A stretch of 64,000 nt of DNA from Mesorhizobium jarvisii (GTDB lineage Bacteria; Pseudomonadota; Alphaproteobacteria; Rhizobiales; Rhizobiaceae), in contig NZ_QZXA01000003.1 in the NCBI RefSeq assembly GCF_003601985.1, positions 1 to 64,000 of the forward strand. Reading direction: 5' to 3'. Made by a program: the position numbers and the translations under genes. The notes under the pieces are model-generated. The model had not been told where the DNA came from and ran no database searches. It worked only from the letters and a program-made list of their open reading frames with translations. This document shows positions 9,281 to 18,068 of this stretch, piece after piece; the stretch's first letter is position 1; each line of letters starts with the position of its first letter.

Positions 9281-10612
9281 ATGATTTCAGGCGATTCGAT
9301 CGTTGCGCTGTCGAGCGGCCGGCTTCCGGCCGGTGTCGCCGTGCTGCGTGTCTCCGGTCCGCAGACTCGATTCGTAGTCGAAACGATTGCGTGTGGCATG
9401 GTTAAGGACCGGGCGGCGGTTCTGCGCAGGTTCAGAGCGCCGGATGGAACCGTGCTCGACAACGGCCTGGTCATCTTCTTTCCCGGTCCGGCGAGCTTTA
9501 CCGGGGAGGATGTCGCCGAATTCCATGTCCATGGCGGGCGCGCCGTCGTGGCGCGGATGTTGGAGATCATCGCCGACTTTGACGGCGTCAGGCATGCCGA
9601 ACCCGGCGAATTCACCCGTCGCGCCTTTCTTAACGGCAAGGTCGACCTCGTCGAGACGGAGGCGCTGGCGGACCTGGTCAATGCCGAGACCGAGGCGCAG
9701 CGGCGCTTTGCGGTCCAGAATGCAGAGGGTGTCCAGAGCGAGCTCTATCTAAGCTGGCGCCGCCGGCTGGTCCATGCGCGGGCGATGATCGAGGCGGAGA
9801 TCGACTTTGCCGATGAGGATGATGTGCCGGGATCCGTTTCGGATACGGTCTGGTCGGAGGTCCGGGCCATGATCGGTGAAATCGATCACCACATCGCCGG
9901 ATTTCACGCCGCCGAAATCATTCGCGACGGTTTTGAGGTGGTGATCCTCGGCGCGCCCAATGCCGGCAAGTCGAGTCTGTTCAACGCCTTGGCGAGGCGC
10001 GATGCAGCTATTGTAACGGATGAGCCCGGCACAACCCGCGACCTGCTCGAGGTGACGCTGGATCTCGGCGGCCTTCGCGTCAGGCTGACGGATACGGCCG
10101 GCTTGCGCGACGCACCGGGCAAGGTCGAGGCGATCGGCATCGCGAAGGCGCGGGCCAAGGCCGATCGCGCCGATCTCTTGCTGCTGCTGGAAGACATTTT
10201 GTCTCCCGGAGACGTCAGGCCTTTGCCGGGCAAGGCACCACTGTTGCGTGTCGGCACCAAGCTCGACCTGTTGGATGAGCAGGCGGCCGGTGATGCGGCT
10301 GGCAGATACGACTTCGTCATTTCAGTTATGAATGGCACTGGTGTCGAGACGCTGCTCGCCGAAATCGGCCGTTGCGCGGCGGAGGCGGCTGGCGACGTCG
10401 GCGATATCCTGCCGTCCCGCCTGCGGCATGTTGAACTGCTCGGTGAAGCGAATCGCCATTTGCTTCGCGCGATAGATGAGCACACCGGCGGCCAGGAACT
10501 GCGGGCCGAGGAGCTGCGGCTGGCGGCGGATAGGTTGGGCCGAATTGTCGGCGCGATCGATGTCGAAGATATGTTGGATGTGATCTTTTCGCAGTTCTGC
10601 ATCGGGAAATGA
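9281..10612 (+). CDS. mnmE: tRNA modification GTPase MnmE
   Basis: A 443-aa GTPase that, with MnmG, places the cmnm5/nm5 group on U34 of certain tRNAs. The N-terminal folate-binding domain spans about residues 1-120 and includes LVIFFPGPASFTGEDVAEFHVHGG. The G domain has the P-loop GAPNAGKS at 224-231, switch DEPGTTRD and DTAG. The protein ends in the obligatory C-terminal CIGK, whose cysteine is catalytic. It pairs with mnmG downstream, separated by a 453-bp gap holding three parS sites and a repeat. Confidence 0.96.
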   Translation: MISGDSIVALSSGRLPAGVAVLRVSGPQTRFVVETIACGMVKDRAAVLRRFRAPDGTVLDNGLVIFFPGPASFTGEDVAEFHVHGGRAVVARMLEIIADFDGVRHAEPGEFTRRAFLNGKVDLVETEALADLVNAETEAQRRFAVQNAEGVQSELYLSWRRRLVHARAMIEAEIDFADEDDVPGSVSDTVWSEVRAMIGEIDHHIAGFHAAEIIRDGFEVVILGAPNAGKSSLFNALARRDAAIVTDEPGTTRDLLEVTLDLGGLRVRLTDTAGLRDAPGKVEAIGIAKARAKADRADLLLLLEDILSPGDVRPLPGKAPLLRVGTKLDLLDEQAAGDAAGRYDFVISVMNGTGVETLLAEIGRCAAEAAGDVGDILPSRLRHVELLGEANRHLLRAIDEHTGGQELRAEELRLAADRLGRIVGAIDVEDMLDVIFSQFCIGK

Positions 10613-10625
10613 TTCACGTGAAACT
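10610..10625. promoter_or_regulatory. parS: parS site 1
   Basis: TGATTCACGTGAAACT: CACGTG core with TGA/AAAC arms, overlapping the mnmE stop codon. It differs from the ideal 16-mer at two positions. Confidence 0.78.
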
Positions 10626-10645
10626 ATGCGGCGTATTGCTTTCCG

Positions 10646-10661
10646 TGACTCACGTGAAACA
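10646..10661. promoter_or_regulatory. parS: parS site 2
   Basis: TGACTCACGTGAAACA, 36 bp from site 1 (centre to centre); a perfect right half and a left half with two changes. Confidence 0.78.
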
Positions 10662-10731
10662 CAGCGATCCAGAATATGCCGTGTCCTATGAAGCAGGTGC
10701 GGGGGCAATTTGCGAGATAGTGGCGGATGGT

Positions 10732-10914
10732 GGCGCTGCCCCTCACCTGCCTGCCGGCATCCTCTCCCCGTATGGTGACCGGGAGAGGGCGCTCACACGA
10801 ATGGTTTCGCCAATCGCCGACGTCTCAAGAAGGGGTGCCGGTGTTGCGGCCAGCTGCTTTCTCCCCGTTACTATACGGGGAGAAATGTCCGGCAGGACAA
10901 TGAGGGGCAGCGCC
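10732..10914. repeat. Dispersed intergenic repeat, family 1 (copy C, inverted)
   Basis: A copy of about 183 bp in the opposite orientation to copies A and B, with the internal block reading GGTTTCGCCAAT. The 453-bp mnmE-mnmG gap holds parS sites 1-3 and this repeat and no gene. Confidence 0.8.
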
Positions 10915-10974
10915 GACGAGGACCGGCTAGCCGTATCGATTGACGCAGTACCGTCGCCGCGCTGCATCGCCCCC

Positions 10975-10990
10975 TGTTTCACGTGAAACT
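10975..10990. promoter_or_regulatory. parS: parS site 3
   Basis: TGTTTCACGTGAAACT, matching the palindromic parS consensus at 15 of 16 positions, 76 bp upstream of the mnmG start. Confidence 0.88.
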
Positions 10991-11065
10991 TGTCGCGAAG
11001 TTTTCTTGACAGCTTGGCCCCGCGGGGACATGTGTCCCTCAATCTTCTTGAGTCCAGGATTTGAA

Positions 11066-12955
11066 ATGACCGGTCACTATGATGTGGTTGTGGTGGGTGG
11101 CGGCCATGCGGGGTGCGAGGCGGCCAGTGCAGCCGCGCGCGCCGGCGCGAAAACCGCGCTGGTGACGCTGCGCTTCGACACAATCGGCGTGATGTCGTGC
11201 AATCCCGCGATCGGCGGGCTCGGCAAGGGCCATCTGGTCCGCGAGATCGACGCGATGGACGGGCTGATGGGCCGGGTGGCGGATGCCGCCGGCATCCAGT
11301 TCCGCCTGCTCAACCGGCGCAAGGGTCCGGCGGTGCGCGGCCCGCGCACACAGGCGGACAGAAAGCTCTATCGCCTTGCCATGCAGGAAGCGATTCGGCA
11401 GCAGAACGATCTCGACGTGGTCGAGGGCGAGGTGCTGGATTTCGAGATCAACGACGGACGGATCGCCGCTGTTCTGCTCGCCGACGGCCGCAGGCTTGCC
11501 TGCGGCGCCGTGGTGCTGACGACAGGCACCTTCCTGCGCGGCCTTATTCATATTGGCGAGAAGAAGATCGTCGCCGGCCGGATGAATGAGCAGGCGAGCC
11601 TTGGGCTGTCGGCGACGATGGACCGCGCCGGCTTCAAGCTCGGCCGCCTGAAGACCGGCACACCGCCACGGCTGGACGGAAGGACCATCGACTGGGTGTC
11701 GCTGGAAAGCCAGGCGGCGGATGACGATCCTGTGCCGTTCTCGCTGATGACCGATCGAATCGAGCCACCGCAGATCGAGTGCGGTATCACCCGCACGACA
11801 TCAACCACGCATGAGCTGATCCGTGCCAATCTTGGCCGCTCCGCCATGTATTCCGGCTCGATTGAAGGCGTAGGCCCGCGCTATTGCCCGTCAATCGAGG
11901 ACAAGATCGTCAAGTTCGGCGACCGGGACGGCCACCAGATCTTTCTGGAGCCGGAAGGGCTCGACGACGACACCGTCTATCCCAATGGGATTTCGACCTC
12001 GCTGCCGCAGGATGTGCAGCTCGAGATCCTCAAGACCATTCCGGGGCTGGAGCGTGCAGTCATGCTGCAGCCTGGCTATGCCATTGAATATGACCACGTC
12101 GATCCGCGCGAGCTGCAGCAGACGCTGGAGACCAAGCGCGTTGCCGGCCTCTTTCTCGCTGGGCAGATCAACGGCACGACCGGTTATGAAGAGGCGGCCG
12201 GGCAAGGCCTGCTTGCTGGCCTCAACGCGGCACGACGGGCGTCGGGCGGCGAACAGATCGTGCTCAGCCGCACCGAGGCCTATATCGGCGTGATGGTCGA
12301 CGATCTGACCAGCCGCGGCATCAGCGAACCCTACCGCATGTTCACCTCGCGGGCCGAATTCCGGCTGTCGCTGCGCGCCGACAATGCCGATGAGCGGCTG
12401 ACGCCGCTCGCCGAAAAGCTGGGGATCGCCTCGGCGCAACGCATGCAGCGCTACGGTGATGTCATGCAGCGGCTCGACGCGGCGCGCGAATTGGCCAGGT
12501 CGGTGGCGATGACTCCGAATGAGGCGGCGCGGCATGGGCTGGAGATCAACCGGGACGGCGTGCGCCGGTCGGGTTATGAGCTGCTGGCCTATCCCGACGT
12601 GGATGTTGCCTGGCTGGCCAGGGTCGAGCCGAAATTTGCGGCGATCGACGCCAAGACCGCCGAGCGTCTCGAAACGGAAGCGAAATATTCTGTCTATCTC
12701 GACCGGCAGAAGAGCGATGTCGCGCAGATCCGCCACGAGGAGAGCCGGCTGATCCCCGAGACGGTGGATTTCGCCGGCGTGCCCGGCCTGTCCAACGAAT
12801 TGAAGCAGAAGATGCAGGCGCGGCGGCCGCGGTCCATCGCCGACGCGCAACGCATGGAGGGCATGACGCCGGCGGCGCTGGCGATCATTGTCGCACATGT
12901 TCGGCACCATGAGAGTGTGCAGAGGCCCCAGGGCGATCAAAGGGTTGTTGCGTGA
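11066..12955 (+). CDS. mnmG: tRNA uridine-5-carboxymethylaminomethyl modification enzyme MnmG
   Basis: A 629-aa FAD/NADH enzyme, partner of MnmE in wobble-uridine modification. The start is ATG at 11066 ([20 protein letters not shown]); the open frame reaches back to 10940, across a parS site, which is not credible. The FAD-binding GGGHAG is at 11-16, followed by CNPAIGG and the family pattern [11 protein letters not shown]. The stop TGA overlaps the GTG start of rsmG. This mnmE-mnmG-rsmG-parA-parB order is the classic origin-proximal arrangement in many bacteria. Confidence 0.96.
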   Translation: MTGHYDVVVVGGGHAGCEAASAAARAGAKTALVTLRFDTIGVMSCNPAIGGLGKGHLVREIDAMDGLMGRVADAAGIQFRLLNRRKGPAVRGPRTQADRKLYRLAMQEAIRQQNDLDVVEGEVLDFEINDGRIAAVLLADGRRLACGAVVLTTGTFLRGLIHIGEKKIVAGRMNEQASLGLSATMDRAGFKLGRLKTGTPPRLDGRTIDWVSLESQAADDDPVPFSLMTDRIEPPQIECGITRTTSTTHELIRANLGRSAMYSGSIEGVGPRYCPSIEDKIVKFGDRDGHQIFLEPEGLDDDTVYPNGISTSLPQDVQLEILKTIPGLERAVMLQPGYAIEYDHVDPRELQQTLETKRVAGLFLAGQINGTTGYEEAAGQGLLAGLNAARRASGGEQIVLSRTEAYIGVMVDDLTSRGISEPYRMFTSRAEFRLSLRADNADERLTPLAEKLGIASAQRMQRYGDVMQRLDAARELARSVAMTPNEAARHGLEINRDGVRRSGYELLAYPDVDVAWLARVEPKFAAIDAKTAERLETEAKYSVYLDRQKSDVAQIRHEESRLIPETVDFAGVPGLSNELKQKMQARRPRSIADAQRMEGMTPAALAIIVAHVRHHESVQRPQGDQRVVA

Positions 12956-13584
12956 GCTCTTTCTCTTGGAAGAGCCTGCAGGACGCGGCGGGCCCGGTTT
13001 CACGTGAAACATTCGATCGCCTGGTGGCGTTCGAAGCGATGTTCCAGAAATGGAATCGCAGCATCAATCTGGTGGCGCAGTCGACCGCGGGCGATGTCTG
13101 GCAGCGCCACATCCTCGACAGCGCGCAGCTGGCGCGCATAGAGCCCACTGCCGCGCGCTGGGTCGATATCGGTTCGGGCGGTGGATTTCCGGGCCTGGTC
13201 ATGGCTTTCCTGCTCGCCGAGCGCGATGGGGCCAGCATCGATCTGGTGGAGAGCAACCGCAAAAAGGCTTCGTTCCTGCAGACCGTGATCGGCCAGTTCA
13301 ACCTGCCGGCGCGGGTTGTCGCGCGCCGGATCGAGGACAGCCATGCGCTTGTTTCGCAACCGCAAATCGTCACGGCGCGGGCTCTGGCCTCGCTTTCGGT
13401 CCTGCTCGACCTGTCGGCGCCGTGGCTGATGTCGGGCGCACGCGGGCTGTTCCACAAAGGCCGGGATTATCGCGCCGAAGTGCAAGAAAGCGTTAACCGA
13501 TGGGCCTTCGATCTGGTAGAACATGCCAGTGTGACGGACCCCCAAGGCGTGATCCTGGAACTGTCAAACCTGCGACCCGTCTGA
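12952..13584 (+). CDS. rsmG: 16S rRNA (guanine527-N7)-methyltransferase
   Basis: A 210-aa methyltransferase (GidB) that modifies G527 of 16S rRNA; its loss gives low-level streptomycin resistance in other bacteria. The start is GTG at 12952, overlapping the mnmG stop (GTGA). The SAM-binding motif [13 protein letters not shown] lies at about residues 64-76. Residues 16-21 (VSRETF) are encoded by the parS palindrome at 12996-13011, so the DNA site and the protein N-terminus share the same bases. The length is normal. Confidence 0.95.
   Translation: MSSFSWKSLQDAAGPVSRETFDRLVAFEAMFQKWNRSINLVAQSTAGDVWQRHILDSAQLARIEPTAARWVDIGSGGGFPGLVMAFLLAERDGASIDLVESNRKKASFLQTVIGQFNLPARVVARRIEDSHALVSQPQIVTARALASLSVLLDLSAPWLMSGARGLFHKGRDYRAEVQESVNRWAFDLVEHASVTDPQGVILELSNLRPV
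12996..13011. promoter_or_regulatory. parS: parS site 4, inside rsmG
   Basis: GGTTTCACGTGAAACA, one mismatch to consensus, located within the first 60 bp of the rsmG coding sequence. Confidence 0.85.
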
Positions 13585-13618
13585 TCTTCGACTTGTCGGG
13601 CTATTTGGCGACCCAAAA

Positions 13619-14437
13619 ATGAATTTCTGGCATAAACCCATGAAGAACGGCCCCCGAATCATCACCGTAGCCAACCAGAAGGGCGGTGTCGGCAAGACCA
13701 CCACCGCCATCAATCTGGCCACCGCTCTGGCCGCGATCGGCGAAAAGGTGCTGATCGTCGACCTCGACCCGCAAGGCAATGCCAGCACCGGCCTCGGCAT
13801 CGACCGCAAGGACCGCACGGTCTCGTCCTACGACGTGCTGACCGGCGAGCTGGAACTGGAAGCCGCGGCCATTCCGACAGCCGTGCCCGGCCTGTCGATC
13901 GTGCCGTCGACGCTCGACCTGCTCGGCATCGAAATGGAGATCGCCTCGGCGCCCGACCGGGTGCTGCGGCTGCGCAACGCCTTGCGTGCCGCCTCGGCGC
14001 GTTCGGCCGGCTTCGGCTATGTGCTGATCGACTGCCCGCCGTCGCTCAACCTTCTGACGTTGAATTCGATGGCGGCGGCCGATTCGGTGCTGGTGCCGTT
14101 GCAATGCGAGTTCTTCGCGCTCGAAGGTCTCAGCCAATTGCTGGAAACCGTCGAGCAGGTGCGCCGGTCGATCAATCCGGACCTCACCATCCAGGGCATC
14201 GTGCTGACCATGTATGACGGCCGCAACAATCTCGCCAACCAGGTGGTGCAGGATGTGCGCCAGCATATGGGCGACAAGGTCTACGAGACCATCATTCCGC
14301 GCAATGTGCGGGTGTCGGAGGCGCCGTCCTACGGCAAGCCGGCAATCCTTTACGATTTGAAGTGCTCTGGCAGCCAGGCCTATCTGCAACTGGCCTCGGA
14401 AGTGATCCGCCGCGAGCGTAAATTGCGCGCCGCTTGA
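13619..14437 (+). CDS. parA: Chromosome partitioning ATPase ParA
   Basis: A 272-aa ParA/Soj ATPase that moves ParB-parS complexes during chromosome segregation. The deviant Walker A motif KGGVGKTT is at residues 21-28, with LIVDLDPQGN (A') and DCPPSLNLLTLNS (Walker B region). It starts 34 bp after rsmG and is followed by parB after 81 bp, so all three may be co-transcribed. The length is typical of chromosomal ParA. A second in-frame ATG at residue 8 is possible. Confidence 0.96.
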   Translation: MNFWHKPMKNGPRIITVANQKGGVGKTTTAINLATALAAIGEKVLIVDLDPQGNASTGLGIDRKDRTVSSYDVLTGELELEAAAIPTAVPGLSIVPSTLDLLGIEMEIASAPDRVLRLRNALRAASARSAGFGYVLIDCPPSLNLLTLNSMAAADSVLVPLQCEFFALEGLSQLLETVEQVRRSINPDLTIQGIVLTMYDGRNNLANQVVQDVRQHMGDKVYETIIPRNVRVSEAPSYGKPAILYDLKCSGSQAYLQLASEVIRRERKLRAA

Positions 14438-14518
14438 TTGGATCGGATGCAGAATTAACAGCCGATTCGATACCGAAACGATCCAAAGACGATTATCCAA
14501 GATAGACCTGGAATTGAC

Positions 14519-15406
<888 letters not shown>

Positions 15407-15458
15407 TTAGCCGGCGAATTGTATTAAGCGAAAGCTTGACTAAACGCAGAGAAAAAGA

Positions 15459-15488
15459 GGGCTGGCCGTTTGGTCAGCCCTTTCTGTT
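15459..15488 (+). terminator. Rho-independent terminator after parB
   Basis: A 9-bp stem, GGGCTGGCC with GGTCAGCCC (one G:U), around a GTTT loop, then TTTCTGTTTG. It lies 53 bp after the parB stop. Confidence 0.82.
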
Positions 15489-15520
15489 TGCGGCGTGATT
15501 GGCAAAATCGCCGAAGCGAT

Positions 15521-15691
15521 CAATCTCCCCTCTTGGGGGAGATGCCCGGTAGGGCAGAGGGGGGCGCCGTAGAGCGCTGCCTCTGTCATCTGCGGCTGGC
15601 CGAGAACTCGCATCACGATCGATCGAGAGGTCTGCGGGCCAGCGCCCCCCTCTGGCTTGCCAGCCATCTCCCCCACGCGGGGGGAGATCGG
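15521..15691. repeat. Dispersed intergenic repeat, family 3 (copy 1)
   Basis: Two inverted arms of about 45 bp. The left contains AATCTCCCCTCTTGGGGGAGATG and AGGGCAGAGGGGGGCGCC; the right contains AGCGCCCCCCTCTGGCTTGCC and CCCCCACGCGGGGGGAGATCG. They flank about 80 bp of unique sequence. Each arm is itself a hairpin. The 426-bp gap from parB to the first cargo gene holds the parB terminator, this repeat, and the left end of the transposon. Confidence 0.78.
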
Positions 15692-15716
15692 CCAATCGCC
15701 GACCGCAGCTCCAGTC

Positions 15717-15724
15717 TAGCACTC
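15717..15724. repeat. Target-site duplication, left copy
   Basis: TAGCACTC directly before the left terminal repeat; the identical octamer follows the right terminal repeat at 19782-19789. Confidence 0.9.
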
Positions 15725-15747
15725 GGTAGTGTCTCAGTTTGAAATTT
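15725..15747 (+). repeat. Left terminal inverted repeat of the transposon
   Basis: A 23-bp repeat opening GGTAGTGTCTCAG, matched base for base by the reverse complement of 19759-19781. Confidence 0.95.
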
Positions 15748-15774
15748 GACCGGCTACGATCCGCTGCCGCTCGC

Positions 15775-15803
15775 CTGTCGCGCCACGCGCCGAACTCCTA
15801 TAT
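15775..15803 (+). promoter_or_regulatory. Predicted promoter of the transposon cargo
   Basis: A -10 element CTATAT at 15798-15803, matching the alphaproteobacterial form, with a weak -35 (CTGTCG, 15775-15780) 17 bp upstream. The palindromic operator at 15802-15819 overlaps its downstream edge. Confidence 0.45.
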
Positions 15804-15819
15804 GCTTACCGGAAAGCAT
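15802..15819. promoter_or_regulatory. Operator-like palindrome 1, ATGCTT-N6-AAGCAT
   Basis: ATGCTTACCGGAAAGCAT, perfect 6-bp half-sites separated by six bases. It sits 14 bp before the first cargo gene and over the predicted start of transcription. The same half-sites and spacing recur before the transposase at 18030-18047. The XRE protein encoded between them is the natural candidate binder; this is an inference. Confidence 0.65.
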
Positions 15820-15832
15820 GGGATTTTGAAGC

Positions 15833-16039
15833 TTGCAACGGACACCCGAAGAGAGTTGGCGTGAGGCGTTATGGATAGCGCGCGAACAATTGCGCGCCAT
15901 GGAACGTGACCAATGGCCGGCAAAGACAATCTATCGCCAACGCAGCACTGTAGAGCGCATCAGAGCCGGTGGCCTTCCCGAGTGGCAAGAGCGAACTCAG
16001 TTCGCGGGATTCTCCTACCCAAGAGCGAAAGGCGAGTGA
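15833..16039 (+). CDS. Small passenger protein of unknown function (68 aa)
   Basis: An open frame beginning at TTG 15833 (MQRTPEESWREALWIAREQL) and ending directly against the ATG of the next gene, which argues that it is real and coupled. The sequence is charged and largely helical in look, rich in Arg, Glu and Gln, with no membrane segment. No ATG lies in frame upstream: the ATG at 15818 is followed by a stop. I do not recognise a domain. It is the first gene of the transposon cargo and sits just after the shared operator palindrome. Confidence 0.55.
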   Translation: MQRTPEESWREALWIAREQLRAMERDQWPAKTIYRQRSTVERIRAGGLPEWQERTQFAGFSYPRAKGE

Positions 16040-16279
16040 ATGCCGACCGGACCTAAAGGACAGAAGCGCCCCGCCGACGTGATCGGTAACGCCGTACGCG
16101 TCATGCGCATTGCCACCGGCGAGGAAGCCGACGACGTGATTGACGACGGCAAAGACCCTGCCGCCAAGGCGCTGGGTGCCAAGGGTGGCAAGAAGCGCGC
16201 CGAGAACATGACGCCAGAGCGGCGCGCCGAGATCGCTAAGAAGGCAGCGGAAAAGCGGTGGGGACCTCGTTCCGAATAA
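16040..16279 (+). CDS. Small basic passenger protein with Gly-Gly-Lys / Arg-Trp tail (79 aa)
   Basis: The ATG at 16040 follows the previous stop without a gap. The protein starts MPTGPKGQKRPADVIGNAV, has an acidic middle (DDVIDDGKD), then a GAKGGKKRAENMT segment and ends ERRAEIAKKAAEKRWG. Similar small proteins ending in an A-A-x-x-RW-like tail are widespread in rhizobia as uncharacterised proteins. The Lys/Ala-rich tail resembles nucleic-acid-binding tails, but this is only a resemblance. Its place between the operator and the transposase suggests a role in element regulation or maintenance. Confidence 0.6.
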   Translation: MPTGPKGQKRPADVIGNAVRVMRIATGEEADDVIDDGKDPAAKALGAKGGKKRAENMTPERRAEIAKKAAEKRWGPRSE

Positions 16280-16353
16280 TTTCAGGAATATTTTTCTTGA
16301 TTTTTGTCGTGACGCGAGTAAGGTCTGACTCGGATTAAAACCGGGGGCCGAAC

Positions 16354-16905
16354 ATGCCGAAACGCTCGATTTCTGAAATCATGGAAGCAATGGACAGCTT
16401 CCTTGATGATTTTGACCAAATCGCGCGAGAGGCCCATGACCGATATCGGGCCTACAATCCAGCCGACCTCTTGGAATTGGATGTAAGGGCGCAAGCCGCT
16501 TGCACATATGCCCACATGGTAGCCGCCGCTGATCGCCGTTTCGACGGGAAACCACGCGTGCGCCCTCTTGAGATTCGGGGCCTTAAGGTTTGGCTCCTCG
16601 ATGAGCCGAATGTTGTCATCCGGCTTAAGAAGATGGATGAAAATGGCGCTTCGAGGCGTTATCCTACCAAGCAAGCCAAGGCCTTTGATGCCGGCAAGGA
16701 ACTTCCAAATTTGCCTATGCCGCCCGTCCGCCTGACGATCGGTTATCATCTGGACCGCACAGGGACTCAGTTCGTGCGCTCTCAAGTCGCGCGGCCGGAA
16801 GGCCGTTCGATTGCCTGGTGCGCAGCCATTGTTGCGCAGGAAGATCGCGAAGTCGGCAAGCCGATTTGGATTGACGTGACCAAACAGCCGCGTTTCGCTG
16901 CCTAA
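16354..16905 (+). CDS. Unknown passenger protein paired with XRE-ImmA gene (183 aa)
   Basis: ATG at 16354 with a GGGGGCC stretch just upstream as a weak ribosome site. The first 70 residues look helical and acidic (SISEIMEAMDSFLDDFDQIAREAHDRY); the remainder looks beta-rich, with a conserved-looking segment YHLDRTGTQFVRSQVARPEG. There is no signal peptide or membrane segment, and I recognise no domain. It ends 20 bp before the ATG of the XRE-ImmA gene, in the manner of toxin-antitoxin or repressor-protease pairs. A toxin or substrate role is possible but not shown. Confidence 0.65.
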   Translation: MPKRSISEIMEAMDSFLDDFDQIAREAHDRYRAYNPADLLELDVRAQAACTYAHMVAAADRRFDGKPRVRPLEIRGLKVWLLDEPNVVIRLKKMDENGASRRYPTKQAKAFDAGKELPNLPMPPVRLTIGYHLDRTGTQFVRSQVARPEGRSIAWCAAIVAQEDREVGKPIWIDVTKQPRFAA

Positions 16906-16925
16906 CACACCTTTTGAGTACAGCC

Positions 16926-18023
16926 ATGGGACACTTCAATCATCACATGATGATGCTCGCGAGGGATTCGCGAGGCTTAACCCAATCCGAATTGGCCGAC
17001 TTGCTTGGGGTAGGACAAGGCACTGTTTCGAAATACGAGGGCGGGTTGTCAGACCCGCCTTCCGCGTTCGTTGAGGAAGTCGCGAGCATACTGCGCTATC
17101 AGCCAGACTTTTTCTTTGAAAGCGGCAGACCATATGGAATGCCTCCGTTCCACTACCGCAAGCGAAAGAAGCTGTCGGCGAAGGCGCTGGCGCGCATTGT
17201 GGCAGAGATGAATATTCGTCGAATGCACATCGTCAAATTCTTGCGCTCTTATGAGCACAAGACAAACGGGTTCATCCCGGAAATTGATCGCGACGAATAC
17301 ATCGGTAAATCTCGTGCGCCATTCTCGATCGAGGAAATCGCTCGTCATATGCGCGAGCAATGGATGGTCCCAACCGGCCCGATCCCGAACATGGTCGAGT
17401 TGATTGAGGATTTGGGCGGTGTGGTTGTGCCGTGCGATTTTGGATCCGATCTTATCGACGCCATGAGCCAGCGCATCGATGGTTTGCCGGTGCTGTTCTT
17501 TGTGAATGTGAACGCGCCGGCAGATCGTATGAGGCATACCCTGGCTCACGAGTTGGGCCACATGTTGCTTCATACGGTAGCCGTCAAAAGCGACGAGGAA
17601 ATGGAAGATGAGGCCGACGCGTTTGCCGGCGCCTTCCTGTTGCCGGCGTCGGAGGTGCGACCGCAGTTGCGACGGTTTGACCTTCGCCAGCTGATGAACA
17701 TGAAAGGCTATTGGAAGGTTTCCATGGCGGCGCTCGCCGTGAGGGCCGACCGCCTCAATCTCATTACCCCATACCAACGAAAGTCGTTTTGGATGGAAAT
17801 GGGGCGCCTTGGATATCGAAAACGAGAGCCGAATGAGCCGCCCAAGGAAGTGCCCACCTTGCTTCGCCGAATGGTAACGTTCCACATCAAGAAACTGGGT
17901 TACTCCGTCACTGATCTCGCCAACCTTCTGCATCTGACCGTGGAAGAATTCCAATCCATGTATCGACCAGAAATTGTCGGCGAAACCGGAACGACATCGA
18001 GTTTCCTTCGCATCATTAAGTGA
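16926..18023 (+). CDS. XRE-family regulator fused to ImmA/IrrE (COG2856) zinc metallopeptidase
   Basis: A 365-aa protein starting at ATG 16926 (MGHFNHHMMMLARDSRG); a TTG at 16914 would add four residues. An XRE helix-turn-helix lies at about residues 15-45 (LTQSELADLLGVGQGTVSKYE). A ImmA/IrrE peptidase domain lies at about 155-245, with HELGH at 208-212 and the third-ligand region EDEADAFAGAFLLP around 227-240. In this family (ImmA of ICEBs1, IrrE of Deinococcus) the protease cleaves a repressor and the HTH-fused forms often regulate themselves or pair with toxins. It lies between the two copies of ATGCTT-N6-AAGCAT, 45 bp before the transposase, and is its likely regulator. Confidence 0.88.
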   Translation: MGHFNHHMMMLARDSRGLTQSELADLLGVGQGTVSKYEGGLSDPPSAFVEEVASILRYQPDFFFESGRPYGMPPFHYRKRKKLSAKALARIVAEMNIRRMHIVKFLRSYEHKTNGFIPEIDRDEYIGKSRAPFSIEEIARHMREQWMVPTGPIPNMVELIEDLGGVVVPCDFGSDLIDAMSQRIDGLPVLFFVNVNAPADRMRHTLAHELGHMLLHTVAVKSDEEMEDEADAFAGAFLLPASEVRPQLRRFDLRQLMNMKGYWKVSMAALAVRADRLNLITPYQRKSFWMEMGRLGYRKREPNEPPKEVPTLLRRMVTFHIKKLGYSVTDLANLLHLTVEEFQSMYRPEIVGETGTTSSFLRIIK

Positions 18024-18029
18024 CCTTTT

Positions 18030-18047
18030 ATGCTTGACACTAAGCAT
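18030..18047. promoter_or_regulatory. Operator-like palindrome 2, ATGCTT-N6-AAGCAT
   Basis: The same half-sites and spacing as at 15802-15819. Here the match extends outward to an 11-bp arm on each side (18025-18035 with 18042-18052). The -35 hexamer of the transposase promoter lies in its centre, so a bound protein should block transcription. Confidence 0.7.
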
Positions 18048-18062
18048 AAAAGTTCAGATATT
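18033..18062 (+). promoter_or_regulatory. Predicted promoter of the transposase
   Basis: A -35 CTTGACA at 18033-18039 and a -10-like GATATT at 18057-18062 with a 17-bp spacer. The transcript would start almost at the ATG at 18069, so it may be nearly leaderless. Confidence 0.5.
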
Positions 18063-18068
18063 AGGGGC

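Noticed and set aside
16354..16905. Transposition accessory protein (IS66 TnpB-like)
   Set aside because: No similarity pattern to such proteins is visible, and its position beside the XRE-ImmA gene fits a cargo pair better.
18030..18068. Upstream ATG at 18030 as transposase start
   Set aside because: It lies inside the operator palindrome and upstream of the predicted -10, and the conserved N-terminus begins at 18069.
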